Shown: piece after piece, positions 1 to 6,587 of the stretch
Layout: each line of letters opens with the position of its first letter
Position numbering within the stretch: position 1 is the stretch's first letter
NCBI GenBank assembly: GCA_036723735.1
Contig: DAIMGT010000110.1
Coordinates: 1 to 7,452 of the forward strand
Length of the DNA stretch: 7,452 bases
Reading direction: 5' to 3'
From: UBA4656 sp002405525
Lineage (GTDB): Bacteria; Pseudomonadota; Gammaproteobacteria; Xanthomonadales; Ahniellaceae
The notes under the pieces: generated by a model
Database searches by the model: none
What the model was told of the DNA's origin: nothing
Seen by the model: the letters and a program-made list of their open reading frames with translations, nothing else
Made by a program: the position numbers and the translations under genes

Positions 1-719
1 CGACCGAGCGCCACCACGGCTGGAAGTTCATCGCCTTCGGCCCCGACGGCAAGCTGTACGTGCCGGTCGGCGCGCCGTGCAACGTTTGCGACGAGGGCGA
101 TCCGTTCGCGACCATCCTGCGCATGGACCCGGACGGCGGCAAGCGCGAGGTCTTCGCCCGCGGCGTGCGCAACACGGTCGGCTTCGACTGGCACCCGAAG
201 ACCGGGCACCTGTGGTTCACCGACAACGGCCGCGACTGGATGGGCGACGACCTGCCGCCGTGCGAGCTGAACGTGGCGGTGCGCATGGGCCAGCATTTCG
301 GCTATCCCTATTGCCACGGCACCTCGGTGGTCGACCCCGAGTTCGGCGACGGCCACGCCTGCAAGGACTTCACGCCGCCGGCGGTGGATTTCGGCGCGCA
401 CACCGCGCCGCTGGGCATGCGCTTCTACGAGGGCGCGATGTTTCCGGCCGCCTACCGCGGCGGCACCTTCGTCGCCCAGCGTGGTTCCTGGAACCGCAGC
501 CGCAAGGTCGGCTACCAGGTGCTGTTCGTGCCGGTGGAGGGCGACAAGGCCGGCGCGCCGCAGCCCTTCCTGACCGGCTTCCTCGACGGCGAGAAGGCGC
601 TGGGCCGGCCGGTCGACGTGCAGGAACTGCCGGACGGCTCGCTGCTGGTGTCCGACGACACGGCGAACGCGATCTACCGCATCACCTACGCAGCACCCGC
701 GGCTTCCGCGGCGCGCTGA
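1..719 (+). CDS. PQQ-dependent sugar dehydrogenase, L-sorbosone dehydrogenase-like (5' partial)
   Basis: The frame is open from the left edge (first full codon at position 3) to TGA at 717-719, giving 238 visible residues of the C-terminal part; the true start lies outside the window. The sequence is typical of the bacterial sorbosone dehydrogenase family, six-bladed beta-propellers related to soluble glucose dehydrogenase and E. coli YliI. These oxidise sugars or aldehydes in the periplasm with PQQ and calcium. Visible blocks are FIAFGPDGKLYVPVGAPCNVC near the left edge, RGVRNTVGFDWHP at about 159-197, LWFTDNGRDWMGDD, FGYPYCHG, APLGMRFYEG and GSWNRSRKVGYQV. Four cysteines (CNVC, YCHG and HACKD) may form disulfides, which fits a secreted enzyme. 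The Arg residues of RGVRN and GSWNRS are plausible cofactor-site residues, which is inference. It ends 10 bases before the TonB receptor gene on the same strand, suggesting an operon. The substrate cannot be told from sequence; a quinone-independent YliI-like sugar oxidase is the main alternative. Confidence 0.88.
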   Translation, partial: TERHHGWKFIAFGPDGKLYVPVGAPCNVCDEGDPFATILRMDPDGGKREVFARGVRNTVGFDWHPKTGHLWFTDNGRDWMGDDLPPCELNVAVRMGQHFGYPYCHGTSVVDPEFGDGHACKDFTPPAVDFGAHTAPLGMRFYEGAMFPAAYRGGTFVAQRGSWNRSRKVGYQVLFVPVEGDKAGAPQPFLTGFLDGEKALGRPVDVQELPDGSLLVSDDTANAIYRITYAAPAASAAR

Positions 720-729
720 TCGTCGTCCG

Positions 730-2823
730 GTGGCGTCGATTCCCGCCCTCGCGGCGGCGGCCGCGCTCGCCGCCGCGGCGCCGCCGGGCGGCACGGAACC
801 CGCGTTGCCGGCGGTGACCGTCACCGCGCGGGCGCAGCCGGCGGCGCCGCAGGTGCCGGCGTCGGTGACCGTGCTCGAGGCGGACACGATCCGCCGTGCC
901 GGCCCGCAGGTCGACGTCAGCGAGGTGCTGGCGCGCGTGCCGGGCGTGGTGGCCGCCAACCGCGGCAACTACGCGCAGGACCTGCAGCTTTCCGTGCGTG
1001 GCTACGGGTCGCGCGCCACCTTCGGCGTGCGCGGCGTGCGGCTGAGCGTCAACGGCATCCCGGCTACCGCGCCGGACGGCCAGGGGCAGTTGGCGAACGC
1101 GGCACTGGCCTCGGCCGACCGCATCGAGGTCGTGCGCGGACCGCTGGCGGCGCTTCACGGCAATGGCGGCGGCGCGATCAAGGTCGGCGTCGATCCCGGC
1201 GCGCAGGCGCCCGGCGGGCGCGTGCTGGCCTTCGCCGACGGCGACCTCTGGCGCGCGGGCGCGGTGCTGCGCGGGGCGAGCGCTTCCGGTGGCTGGCTGG
1301 TCGACGCCGGGCGTTTCGACACCGACGGCTTCCGCCCCCAGTCGGCCGCGCGCCGCGACGTGCTGGACGCGATCGGCGCCTGGACGCTGGGCCCTGGGCT
1401 GCGCGTATCGGCGACCGCCAACCTGCTGGACTCGCCCTTCGCGCAGGACCCGCTGGGCCTCACGCCCGCGCAGTTCGTCGCCGATCCGGATTCGACCGCG
1501 CTGCAGGCGCTGGCCTTCGACACGCGCAAGGGCACGCGGCAGGCGCAGGCCGGACTCTCGGCCTCGATCGGCACCGCGGACGGGCAGGGCGGCTCGGCGT
1601 CGATCTACGGCGGCCGTCGCGAGGTCCGGCAGTTCCTCGCCGTTCCGGTCGCCGCGCAGGCGGCGCCGACCTCGGGCGGTGGCGTGATCGACCTCGCCCG
1701 CGGCTACGGCGGCGCGGAACTCCGTGGCTGGCGCGCCTTCGCGCCGGGCGGGTTGCCGCTGCGTCTGGTCGCCGGCCTCGACCTCGAGCGCCTCGACGAG
1801 GATCGGCGCGGCTACGAGAACTTCGTGGGGTCGACCGTCGGCGTGCGCGGCCGCCTGCGCCGCGACGAGGACAACCACATCACCCGGATCGACGCCCTGC
1901 TGCAGGCCGAGTTCGAACCGGCGCCCGGCTGGCTGGCGACCACAGGCCTGCGCCACAACCGGCTGCGCTTCGCCTCCGACGACGGCTTCGTGGCACCCGG
2001 CAATCCCGACGACAGCGGCGCGCGGCGCTTCACCGCCAACGTGCCGGCGGCCGGCGTGCGCTGGTCGCCGAGCGGCCCCTGGTCGCTGCACGCGGCGATC
2101 GCGCGCGGCTTCGAGACGCCGACCGCCAACGAACTCGCCTATCGCGCCGACGGTTCCGCCGGTTTCAACCTCGATCTTCGGCCGAGCCGCTCCTTGCAGC
2201 GCGAGATTGGCCTGCGGTTCGACGAGGGCGCCACCCGCATCGAGGCCGCGCTGTTCCGCGACGACGCCACCGACGAGATCGCGGTCGCGCGCGCGCAAGG
2301 CGGCCGCAGCGCGTTCCGCAACGCCGGTTCGGCCCGCCGGCGCGGGATCGAACTGTCGCTGGTGCAGGCGCTGGCCGACGACTGGGTGCTGTCGCTCGCG
2401 TGGACGCGCCTCGATGCACGCTTCACCAGCGGCGCGCCGGCCTGCGGCCGTCCGCCTTGCCCGCCCGGCGCGCAGCCGGTGGTCGCGGGCAACCGCCTGC
2501 CCGCCGTGCCTTTGCACTTCGGCTTCGCCGAGCTGCGCTGGACGCCGACGCCGGACTGGGAGGCGAGCCTCGAAATGCGCGGCGCCGGCGCGCGCTTCGC
2601 CGACGACGCCAACGCGGCGCGCGCGCCGGGCTACGTCGACGCCAGCCTCGGCGCCTCGCGCCGTTTCCGCGTCGGTCCCGGCACACTGGAATTGCGCCTG
2701 CGCGTCGACAACTTCGCCGACAGCCGCTACGTGGCGTCGCTGATCGTCAACGACGCCAACGGCCGCGTCTTCGAGCCGGCACCCGGACGCCGGGTGCTGT
2801 TCGGCGTCGGGTTCGACTGGTGA
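730..2823 (+). CDS. pqqU: TonB-dependent outer-membrane receptor, PqqU/YncD-like (PQQ uptake)
   Basis: This 697-residue protein is about the length of E. coli YncD/PqqU, the TonB-dependent receptor that imports pyrroloquinoline quinone. From memory of that protein, close matches run the whole length: NYAQDLQLSVRGYGSR from residue 80, IPATAPDGQGQ at 110-120, VVRGPLAALHGN from 134, FDTRKGTRQAQAGL from 263, GNPDDSG, RGFETPTANELAYRADG at 459-475 and YVASLIVNDANGRVFEP at 667-683. A TonB-box-like AVTVTA lies at 28-33, the plug covers roughly 40-150, and the 22-strand barrel follows, ending in a C-terminal Trp typical of outer-membrane proteins. A Cys pair (572 and 577) sits where E. coli PqqU also has a close pair, probably a loop disulfide. 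The start is GTG at 730, the only usable start before the plug. It has no clear Shine-Dalgarno, and the hydrophobic Ala-rich leader (4-17) lacks basic residues. The PQQ-type dehydrogenase 10 bases upstream supports the substrate assignment. A receptor for another ligand in the same family cannot be excluded. Confidence 0.87.
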   Translation: MASIPALAAAAALAAAAPPGGTEPALPAVTVTARAQPAAPQVPASVTVLEADTIRRAGPQVDVSEVLARVPGVVAANRGNYAQDLQLSVRGYGSRATFGVRGVRLSVNGIPATAPDGQGQLANAALASADRIEVVRGPLAALHGNGGGAIKVGVDPGAQAPGGRVLAFADGDLWRAGAVLRGASASGGWLVDAGRFDTDGFRPQSAARRDVLDAIGAWTLGPGLRVSATANLLDSPFAQDPLGLTPAQFVADPDSTALQALAFDTRKGTRQAQAGLSASIGTADGQGGSASIYGGRREVRQFLAVPVAAQAAPTSGGGVIDLARGYGGAELRGWRAFAPGGLPLRLVAGLDLERLDEDRRGYENFVGSTVGVRGRLRRDEDNHITRIDALLQAEFEPAPGWLATTGLRHNRLRFASDDGFVAPGNPDDSGARRFTANVPAAGVRWSPSGPWSLHAAIARGFETPTANELAYRADGSAGFNLDLRPSRSLQREIGLRFDEGATRIEAALFRDDATDEIAVARAQGGRSAFRNAGSARRRGIELSLVQALADDWVLSLAWTRLDARFTSGAPACGRPPCPPGAQPVVAGNRLPAVPLHFGFAELRWTPTPDWEASLEMRGAGARFADDANAARAPGYVDASLGASRRFRVGPGTLELRLRVDNFADSRYVASLIVNDANGRVFEPAPGRRVLFGVGFDW

Positions 2824-3001
2824 GTTGCGGCTCCAGCAGTCGGGCCGGGCTCGGTGTATCGGGCTTGCTCCCACGCACCAGGTTCCGGAGTCGGCGCATC
2901 GAATTGCGATGTCCGTGACGTCGGGATCAAGCGCGGCTCGATCGTTGCAGCAAGGGGACTGCAGCAGCCGCCTCCCGCATCCAGGCTGGAATCCCGCGGT
3001 T

Positions 3002-3040
3002 CGCGAACGATCCCGATTGGCCGATGTTCGCGCTGTTTTT
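3002..3040 (+). terminator. Candidate intrinsic terminator downstream of the pqqU-like gene
   Basis: CGCGAAC (3002-3008) pairs with GTTCGCG (3026-3032), and ATC/GAT adds three inner pairs after one bulged base, around a 10-base loop. CTG and five T residues (3036-3040) follow directly, as expected for a factor-independent terminator reading plus. It lies 178 bases after the receptor stop. The rest of 2824-3058 is visibly less GC-rich than its neighbours and shows no convincing gene: the short open frames there lack recognisable sequence. The palindrome GTTCGCGAAC at 2999-3008 and the 8-mer TCGGGATC (2921-2928) with its complement at 3009-3016 offer competing folds. Confidence 0.5.
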
Positions 3041-3058
3041 CACAAACAATCTCGTCGG

Positions 3059-3085
3059 TGAACCGCCCCGGGAATTCCGGAGGCT
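3059..3085 (-). repeat. IS terminal inverted repeat, orfB (right) end
   Basis: Read on the plus strand this end begins TGAACCGCCCCGG and finishes CCGGAGGCT. The reverse complement of 4341-4367 has the same 13 outer and 9 inner bases, with 4 mismatches in the 5 bases between. The end is 12 bases beyond the orfB stop. Confidence 0.92.
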
Positions 3086-3097
3086 GTTTGGTTTGAG

Positions 3098-3997
3098 TCA
3101 TGCTGCCTTGGGCAGCACGACCCGTTGCCGATAGCACGCTTCTTCCACTTCCGCTGGCGGCATGTTGCCGATCGGTCCCAGCAGTCGCTTGTGGTTGAAC
3201 CCGTCCACCCAGTCGAGCGTGGCCAGCTCGACGGCCTGCAGGGTCTTCCAGGATCGCCGGTGAATCAGCTCGGCCTTGTAGAGCCCGTTGATCGTTTCGG
3301 CCAGCGCGTTGTCGTACGAGTCGCCCACGCTGCCCACCGACGGCTCGATGCCAGCCTCGGCCAGACGCTCGGTATGGCGCATCGACACGTACTGCACGCC
3401 ACGATCGCTGTGGTGGATCAGACCGCCCTGCGCGGGCCGGCGTGCGTGCAGGGCCTGCTCCAGCGCGTCCAGCACGAAGTCGGTGCGGGCGGACGCCGAG
3501 ACCCTCCAGCCGACGATGCGGCGTGCGAACACGTCGATCACGAAGGCCACGAAGACGAAGCCGGCCCAGGTCGAGACGTAGGTGAAGTCGCTCACCCACA
3601 GCGCGTTGGACCGATCCGCCACGAACTGGCGGTTGACCTTGTCCTGCGGGCAGGGCGTCGCCGGATCGCTCACCGTGGTCTTGACGGTCTTGCCACGCAC
3701 CACGCCCCGCAGGCCGAGCCGACGCATCAGGCGCTCGATCGTGCAGCGCGCCGAGCGGTGCCCTTCGCGCTGCAACTGCCGCCACACCTTTCGCACGCCG
3801 TAGACCCGCTTGTTCTCGTCCCAGACCCGCCGGATCTCAGCGCACGGCACGTCGTCCTTGCACGCGCGGTTCGAACGCCGCTACGGATCGACATCGCGTC
3901 CCCGCTGCTCGCAATACGTCGACGGGGCGAACTGCAGTGCCGCGCAGATCGGCTCGACCCCGTGAACCTCGCGGTTCGCGTCGATGAACGCCGTCAT
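3098..3997 (-). pseudogene. IS3-family transposase OrfB (DDE catalytic subunit), interrupted by an in-frame TAG
   Basis: The natural start is the ATG at 3997-3995, overlapping the orfA stop as ATGA, and gives MTAFIDANREVHGVEPIC, a standard OrfB N-terminus. Codon 39 is TAG (3883-3881). The same frame then continues without a shift through RRVWDENKRVYGVRKVW to TGA at 3098, for a total of 299 codons. The rve-type integrase core is complete: catalytic Asp in WVSDFTY (residue 137), Asp in HHSDRG (198) and Glu in NALAETING (234), with the 35-residue Asp-Glu spacing usual in IS3. So the only visible lesion is one nonsense codon. An internal GTG at 3850 opens a 250-residue frame that keeps the DDE core but loses the N-terminus; I see no evidence that it is used. 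The OrfAB frameshift fusion would also stop at this TAG. A sequencing error is the alternative. Confidence 0.85.
3101..3117. other. Stem-loop at the 3' end of orfB
   Basis: TGCTGCC (3101-3107) and GGCAGCA (3111-3117) form a perfect 7-bp stem with a 3-base loop, directly beside the orfB stop codon and 16 bases inside the IS end. There is no T-run on either side, so it is not a standard intrinsic terminator. It may block incoming transcripts or be incidental, since it also encodes the last residues LPKAA. Confidence 0.4.
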
Positions 3998-4317
3998 GAC
4001 TTGAACCGGCGGTCGAGCTCCGCCTGGGCGAAAAACGCGCTGGCCTTGCGCAGGATGTCGTTCACCTGCCGAAGCTCCCGATTCTCGCGCTCCAGCGCCT
4101 CGATGCGCTCCGTCTCGCTGGTCGTCGGGCCCGGCCGCTTGCCCTGGTCACGCTCGGCCTGGCGAACCCACAGCCGCAGTGTCTCCGCCTTGCAGCCGAC
4201 CTTCGCCGCGATCGATCCGATCGCCGCCCACTGCGAGCTATGCTCGCCCCGGTGCTCGAACACCATCCGCACCGCCCGCTCCCGCACTTCCGGTGAGAAC
4301 CGCTTCGTCTTGTCCAT
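3994..4317 (-). CDS. IS3-family transposase OrfA (DNA-binding subunit)
   Basis: This intact 107-residue OrfA binds the IS ends and forms OrfAB, or acts with OrfB, in IS3 transposition. Residues 1-60 are a Tnp_1-type helix-turn-helix (RFSPEVRERAVRMV, then AAKVGCKAETLRLWVRQ). Residues 70-90 form a leucine zipper with Leu75, Leu82 and Leu89 at heptad spacing, which mediates multimerisation in this family. The start is ATG at 4317, with AGGA about 10 bases before it. The stop overlaps the orfB start as ATGA, and orfB lies in the -1 frame. Codons 95-96 are TTT TTC (4035-4030), and the -1 frame is open from there into orfB. That run is a possible, non-canonical slip site for the fusion protein. Confidence 0.92.
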   Translation of the reverse strand: MDKTKRFSPEVRERAVRMVFEHRGEHSSQWAAIGSIAAKVGCKAETLRLWVRQAERDQGKRPGPTTSETERIEALERENRELRQVNDILRKASAFFAQAELDRRFKS

Positions 4318-4340
4318 CGCTCCATCCTCTCAAGGTGTGG

Positions 4341-4367
4341 AGCCTCCGGGAAAGCCGGGGCGGTTCA
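4341..4367 (-). repeat. IS terminal inverted repeat, orfA (left) end
   Basis: This end finishes CCGGGGCGGTTCA on the plus strand and matches 3059-3085 in inverted orientation at 23 of 27 positions. It lies 23 bases upstream of the orfA start, so the orfA promoter must overlap or lie close to this repeat. Confidence 0.92.
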
Positions 4368-4393
4368 GGTTTCGAGGTGATTTTCGCGCGGCC

Positions 4394-6136
4394 TCAGCGC
4401 CCGCCGCCGCCGCCACCGCCGCCACCACCACCCGATGAACCGCCGCCGCCGCTGCCGGACGAACTTCCGGGCGGTGTCGACGCCGAGGCGATCGAACGGT
4501 TGAGCCCGCTGCCCACCGTTTCCGCGAGGCTGCCCATGTCGTCGAAGCGGCCGCCGCGGTACCAGGCAATCGCCGCGGTCGCGGCGGCCGCGGCGGCGGC
4601 GCCGACGGCGAGGGTGAACTTCTTCGTCCAGGCTTGCTCGACGTCGAGCGCGATCGCGTAGGGCAGCAGGCTCTCGTAGCGATTGGCGTCCAGCGGCGGG
4701 GCGGCGCCGGGACCCTTGATCGCGGCCAGTTCGTCGCGCTCAGCCACGCCGAGGTAGTGCCTCAGGCCCTCGATCTCGTCGAGCAGGCGGCGGCCTTCCG
4801 CGGTGGGCGCCTGCACGAGCACCCCAAAAGCGATCACGGTGCCCAGCATGAGCAGCCAGAGCACCACGATGGCGGGCAGGCCGTTGCCGTCGGACACCAT
4901 GAAGGCGGCTGCGCCGCTCACCACCGCGATGCCGGTCGCGATCGCAGCACTGCCCGCGTTGCGGCGGAAATGACTGCCGTGCAGGCGGGCATCGAGCGCC
5001 TGCTGGTGCGCGGCCTGCGCGGCGCGCAGGATCGGACCATGCGCCTGGTCGAGTTCGAGCGCGCCAGCGCCGCCGGGAAACAGACCGGCCAGCAGGCGCG
5101 CCGGTGCTGCCAGGCGCGGCGGTCCGGCTTGGGTGTCGCGGCGTTGCAGGCGCCACAGGTCGCGGCGCAGTGTGCGGTCCTCGCGTTCGATGACCACCTG
5201 GCCGTCGACCGCCGCGCACAGCAGGTCGCCGGTGAAGCAGCGGGTGTCGTAGCCGTGCCGACGCAGGTAGCGCAATTCGGCCGGCGACCGATCTGGGGGC
5301 GGCTCGTAGCGGGGGATCACCACGCCGGCGTGCGGGTCGCGGCCGACCGCGCGCCAGCGGCCGACGCAGTAGACCAGCAGCACGATCAGCCCGGCCAGGG
5401 CCACCAGCACCCCGCGGTTGTCCTTCAGCAGCCAGCCGATGCGGTCGCCTGCGGTCGGCTCCGGCACCAGGCCCTTGGGGAACGACAGCACGATGGTGAG
5501 CCCCTCGCTCGGCGCGAGCGGCGCGGCGAGGTCCCAGCGCGCGAGCCCGGGTTCGACGATGTGTGTGGTGTAGTCCTGGCCTTTCGCGCCCTGGGGGCCG
5601 GTGTAGCCTTCGGCGGCGAGGTCACCGACCGGCACCGCGGCGGGCAGGCGCACTTCGACCCGCGCGGCGTCGATCGGGAACGACCAGCCGGTGCCGATCG
5701 CGTTCCAGTACAGCTCGTCGTGGTCGGCGAAGAAGCCGAGCTGGCGCGTGGTGCGGTAGCGCAGCGTGTAGCGGTAGGTGCCGGGCAGGCGCGGCAGGAA
5801 ATCGTCGTCGCCGGTGTTGATCCGCACGCCGTTGTCGAGGTCGTCAGTGAACCAGGTCTCGCTCGCGCCGTCGCGCAACACCGACAGCACTTCGAGGTCG
5901 ACCGCCACCGCGTTGCCGGCGCGGTCGCGGTAGCGGGTCGGAAAGTCGCGGAAGATCCCGCGCCGCACCTGGGTGCCCTCGGCCCGGACGGTGATGTCCT
6001 CCGTCACCTCGAGGCTGGCGTCGGCGCGCACCTGCACCGCAATGCGGTAGTCGAGGATGCGCTCGTCGGCGCGCGCGGTCGAAGCGGCGAGCAGGACCAG
6101 CAGGACGACGATCGGGCGCAGCATGACGTTCCGCAT
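4394..6136 (-). CDS. DUF2207 (YciQ-like) membrane protein with glycine-rich tail
   Basis: This 580-residue protein belongs to the DUF2207 family, whose members include E. coli YciQ; the molecular function is unknown. The start is set at ATG 6136 because MRNVMLRPIVVLLVLLAAST is a good signal peptide, with likely cleavage after ARA at 23, and GGGGAAA lies 8 bases upstream. An ATG at 6124 (MLRP) is possible; the longer frame from 6232 overlaps the previous gene and is unlikely. Order: periplasmic DUF2207 domain at about 24-240; membrane segment 242-259; cytoplasmic domain beginning with RYEPPPDRSPAELRYLRR (276-293); paired membrane segments 393-414 and 420-443; the family-typical LPYAIALDVEQAWTKKF (491-507); an Ala-rich membrane segment 507-526; and a Ser/Gly-rich tail (557-580). 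Basic residues beside the segments put the tail outside. It is last in a likely operon, 40 bases after the small membrane protein, and ends 27 bases before the IS. Confidence 0.88.
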   Translation of the reverse strand: MRNVMLRPIVVLLVLLAASTARADERILDYRIAVQVRADASLEVTEDITVRAEGTQVRRGIFRDFPTRYRDRAGNAVAVDLEVLSVLRDGASETWFTDDLDNGVRINTGDDDFLPRLPGTYRYTLRYRTTRQLGFFADHDELYWNAIGTGWSFPIDAARVEVRLPAAVPVGDLAAEGYTGPQGAKGQDYTTHIVEPGLARWDLAAPLAPSEGLTIVLSFPKGLVPEPTAGDRIGWLLKDNRGVLVALAGLIVLLVYCVGRWRAVGRDPHAGVVIPRYEPPPDRSPAELRYLRRHGYDTRCFTGDLLCAAVDGQVVIEREDRTLRRDLWRLQRRDTQAGPPRLAAPARLLAGLFPGGAGALELDQAHGPILRAAQAAHQQALDARLHGSHFRRNAGSAAIATGIAVVSGAAAFMVSDGNGLPAIVVLWLLMLGTVIAFGVLVQAPTAEGRRLLDEIEGLRHYLGVAERDELAAIKGPGAAPPLDANRYESLLPYAIALDVEQAWTKKFTLAVGAAAAAAATAAIAWYRGGRFDDMGSLAETVGSGLNRSIASASTPPGSSSGSGGGGSSGGGGGGGGGGGR

Positions 6137-6176
6137 GGCGAAGGTTTCCCCGGTCGGCGGGCTTGTCGAGCGGGTG

Positions 6177-6587
6177 TCAGCGTGCCTTGAACGCGCGCAG
6201 GAACAATGCGCTGCCGAAACCCCAGGCCCCATTGAGCAGCAGTGCGCCGACGATCAGCTTCGGGTCCCAGCCAGCGGCCACGCCCATGCCCTTGAGCGGA
6301 AACACGACGAACAGCGCGACCGCCGATGGCGCCAGCGCGCCGACGACGGTCCACGCGCCGAACCACGCGCCGCCGGTCCAGCGCCGCAGCAGCGGCATCA
6401 GCACCATCGCCCATACGCCGCCCCAGAACGCGAGCGAGGCCACCTGCGGGATGCCGAGCGGTTCGGTCGGCGCCATCGGGAAGGGCGCGCGCGGGCTGAC
6501 GCCCGCGAGGTAGAGCAGGCCCATCAGGCCCTGGTGGAAGACGAGGGTGCCGAGGAAGCCGGCGGCGAAGGCCTTGAGCCAGGTCAT
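6177..6587 (-). CDS. Small four-helix inner-membrane protein of unknown function
   Basis: I do not recognise a named family; proteins like this are usually annotated as hypothetical. The 136 residues contain four hydrophobic segments at about 3-29, 46-67, 75-98 and 111-133, with short loops and few charges. Notable motifs are FHQGLMGLLY in the first helix, MAPTEPLGIPQVASLAFWGG before and within the second, FVVFPLKGMGVAAGWDPK after the third, and LIVGALLLNGAWGFGSALFL in the fourth. Internal Pro and Gly and the loop WDPK look like conserved family features. The ATG overlaps the stop of bpt as ATGA, with GGAG 8 bases upstream inside bpt, so translation is probably coupled to bpt. The DUF2207 gene follows after a 40-base gap. 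The position suggests an envelope role shared with its neighbours; no reaction can be assigned. Confidence 0.82.
   Translation of the reverse strand: MTWLKAFAAGFLGTLVFHQGLMGLLYLAGVSPRAPFPMAPTEPLGIPQVASLAFWGGVWAMVLMPLLRRWTGGAWFGAWTVVGALAPSAVALFVVFPLKGMGVAAGWDPKLIVGALLLNGAWGFGSALFLRAFKAR

Larger units (their letters stand above)
3059..4367 (-). mobile_element. IS3-family insertion sequence, 1309 bp, orfA plus amber-interrupted orfB
   Basis: The element is bounded by 27-bp imperfect inverted repeats with TG...CA tips and carries the two overlapping transposase frames of the IS3 family, both reading minus. The size is normal for the family. It lies between the convergent ends of the pqqU-like gene and the DUF2207 gene, and appears to interrupt neither. 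The 3-bp flanks (CGG at 3056-3058, GGT at 4368-4370) do not form a target duplication; only a GG dinucleotide is shared. Together with the stop codon in orfB this suggests an old copy that no longer moves by itself. The subgroup is not certain; the OrfA opening RFSPEVRERAVRMV is common in elements of Xanthomonadales and Burkholderiales. Confidence 0.93.

Noticed and set aside
682..2874. 730-residue open frame on the minus strand
   Set aside because: It is antisense to the receptor gene, has low-complexity Arg/Ala/Gly-rich sequence with no recognisable domain, and results from high-GC codon bias. The plus-strand frame matches PqqU throughout.
2825..3096. Short plus-strand frames of about 80 codons in the spacer
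   Set aside because: No recognisable sequence, no convincing ribosome site, and one runs into the IS end; they overlap each other in different frames.
2727..3785. 352-residue minus-strand frame joining the receptor 3' end, spacer and IS
   Set aside because: It runs through the IS end and overlaps orfB in another frame. No segment resembles a known protein, so it is a chance open frame.
3850..3850. GTG at 3850 as the true start of orfB
   Set aside because: The family N-terminus MTAFIDANREVHGVEPIC lies upstream in the same frame beyond the TAG, so the GTG only opens the remainder of a broken gene.
3125..4438. 437-residue plus-strand frame across the IS
   Set aside because: It is antisense to both transposase frames, which show clear HTH and DDE motifs; the composition is typical of a shadow frame.
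4394..4460. GCC/ACC-rich tract as a tandem repeat or CRISPR-like array
   Set aside because: It encodes the glycine-rich tail common in DUF2207 proteins; there are no spacers or regular repeat units.
4634..6190. 518-residue open frame on the plus strand
   Set aside because: It is antisense to the DUF2207 gene and shows no family features, whereas the minus-strand frame has a signal peptide, membrane segments and family motifs.
6137..6232. Upstream start for the DUF2207 protein
   Set aside because: It would add 32 residues without homology before a good signal peptide and overlap the preceding gene by 56 bases; ATG 6136 is better.
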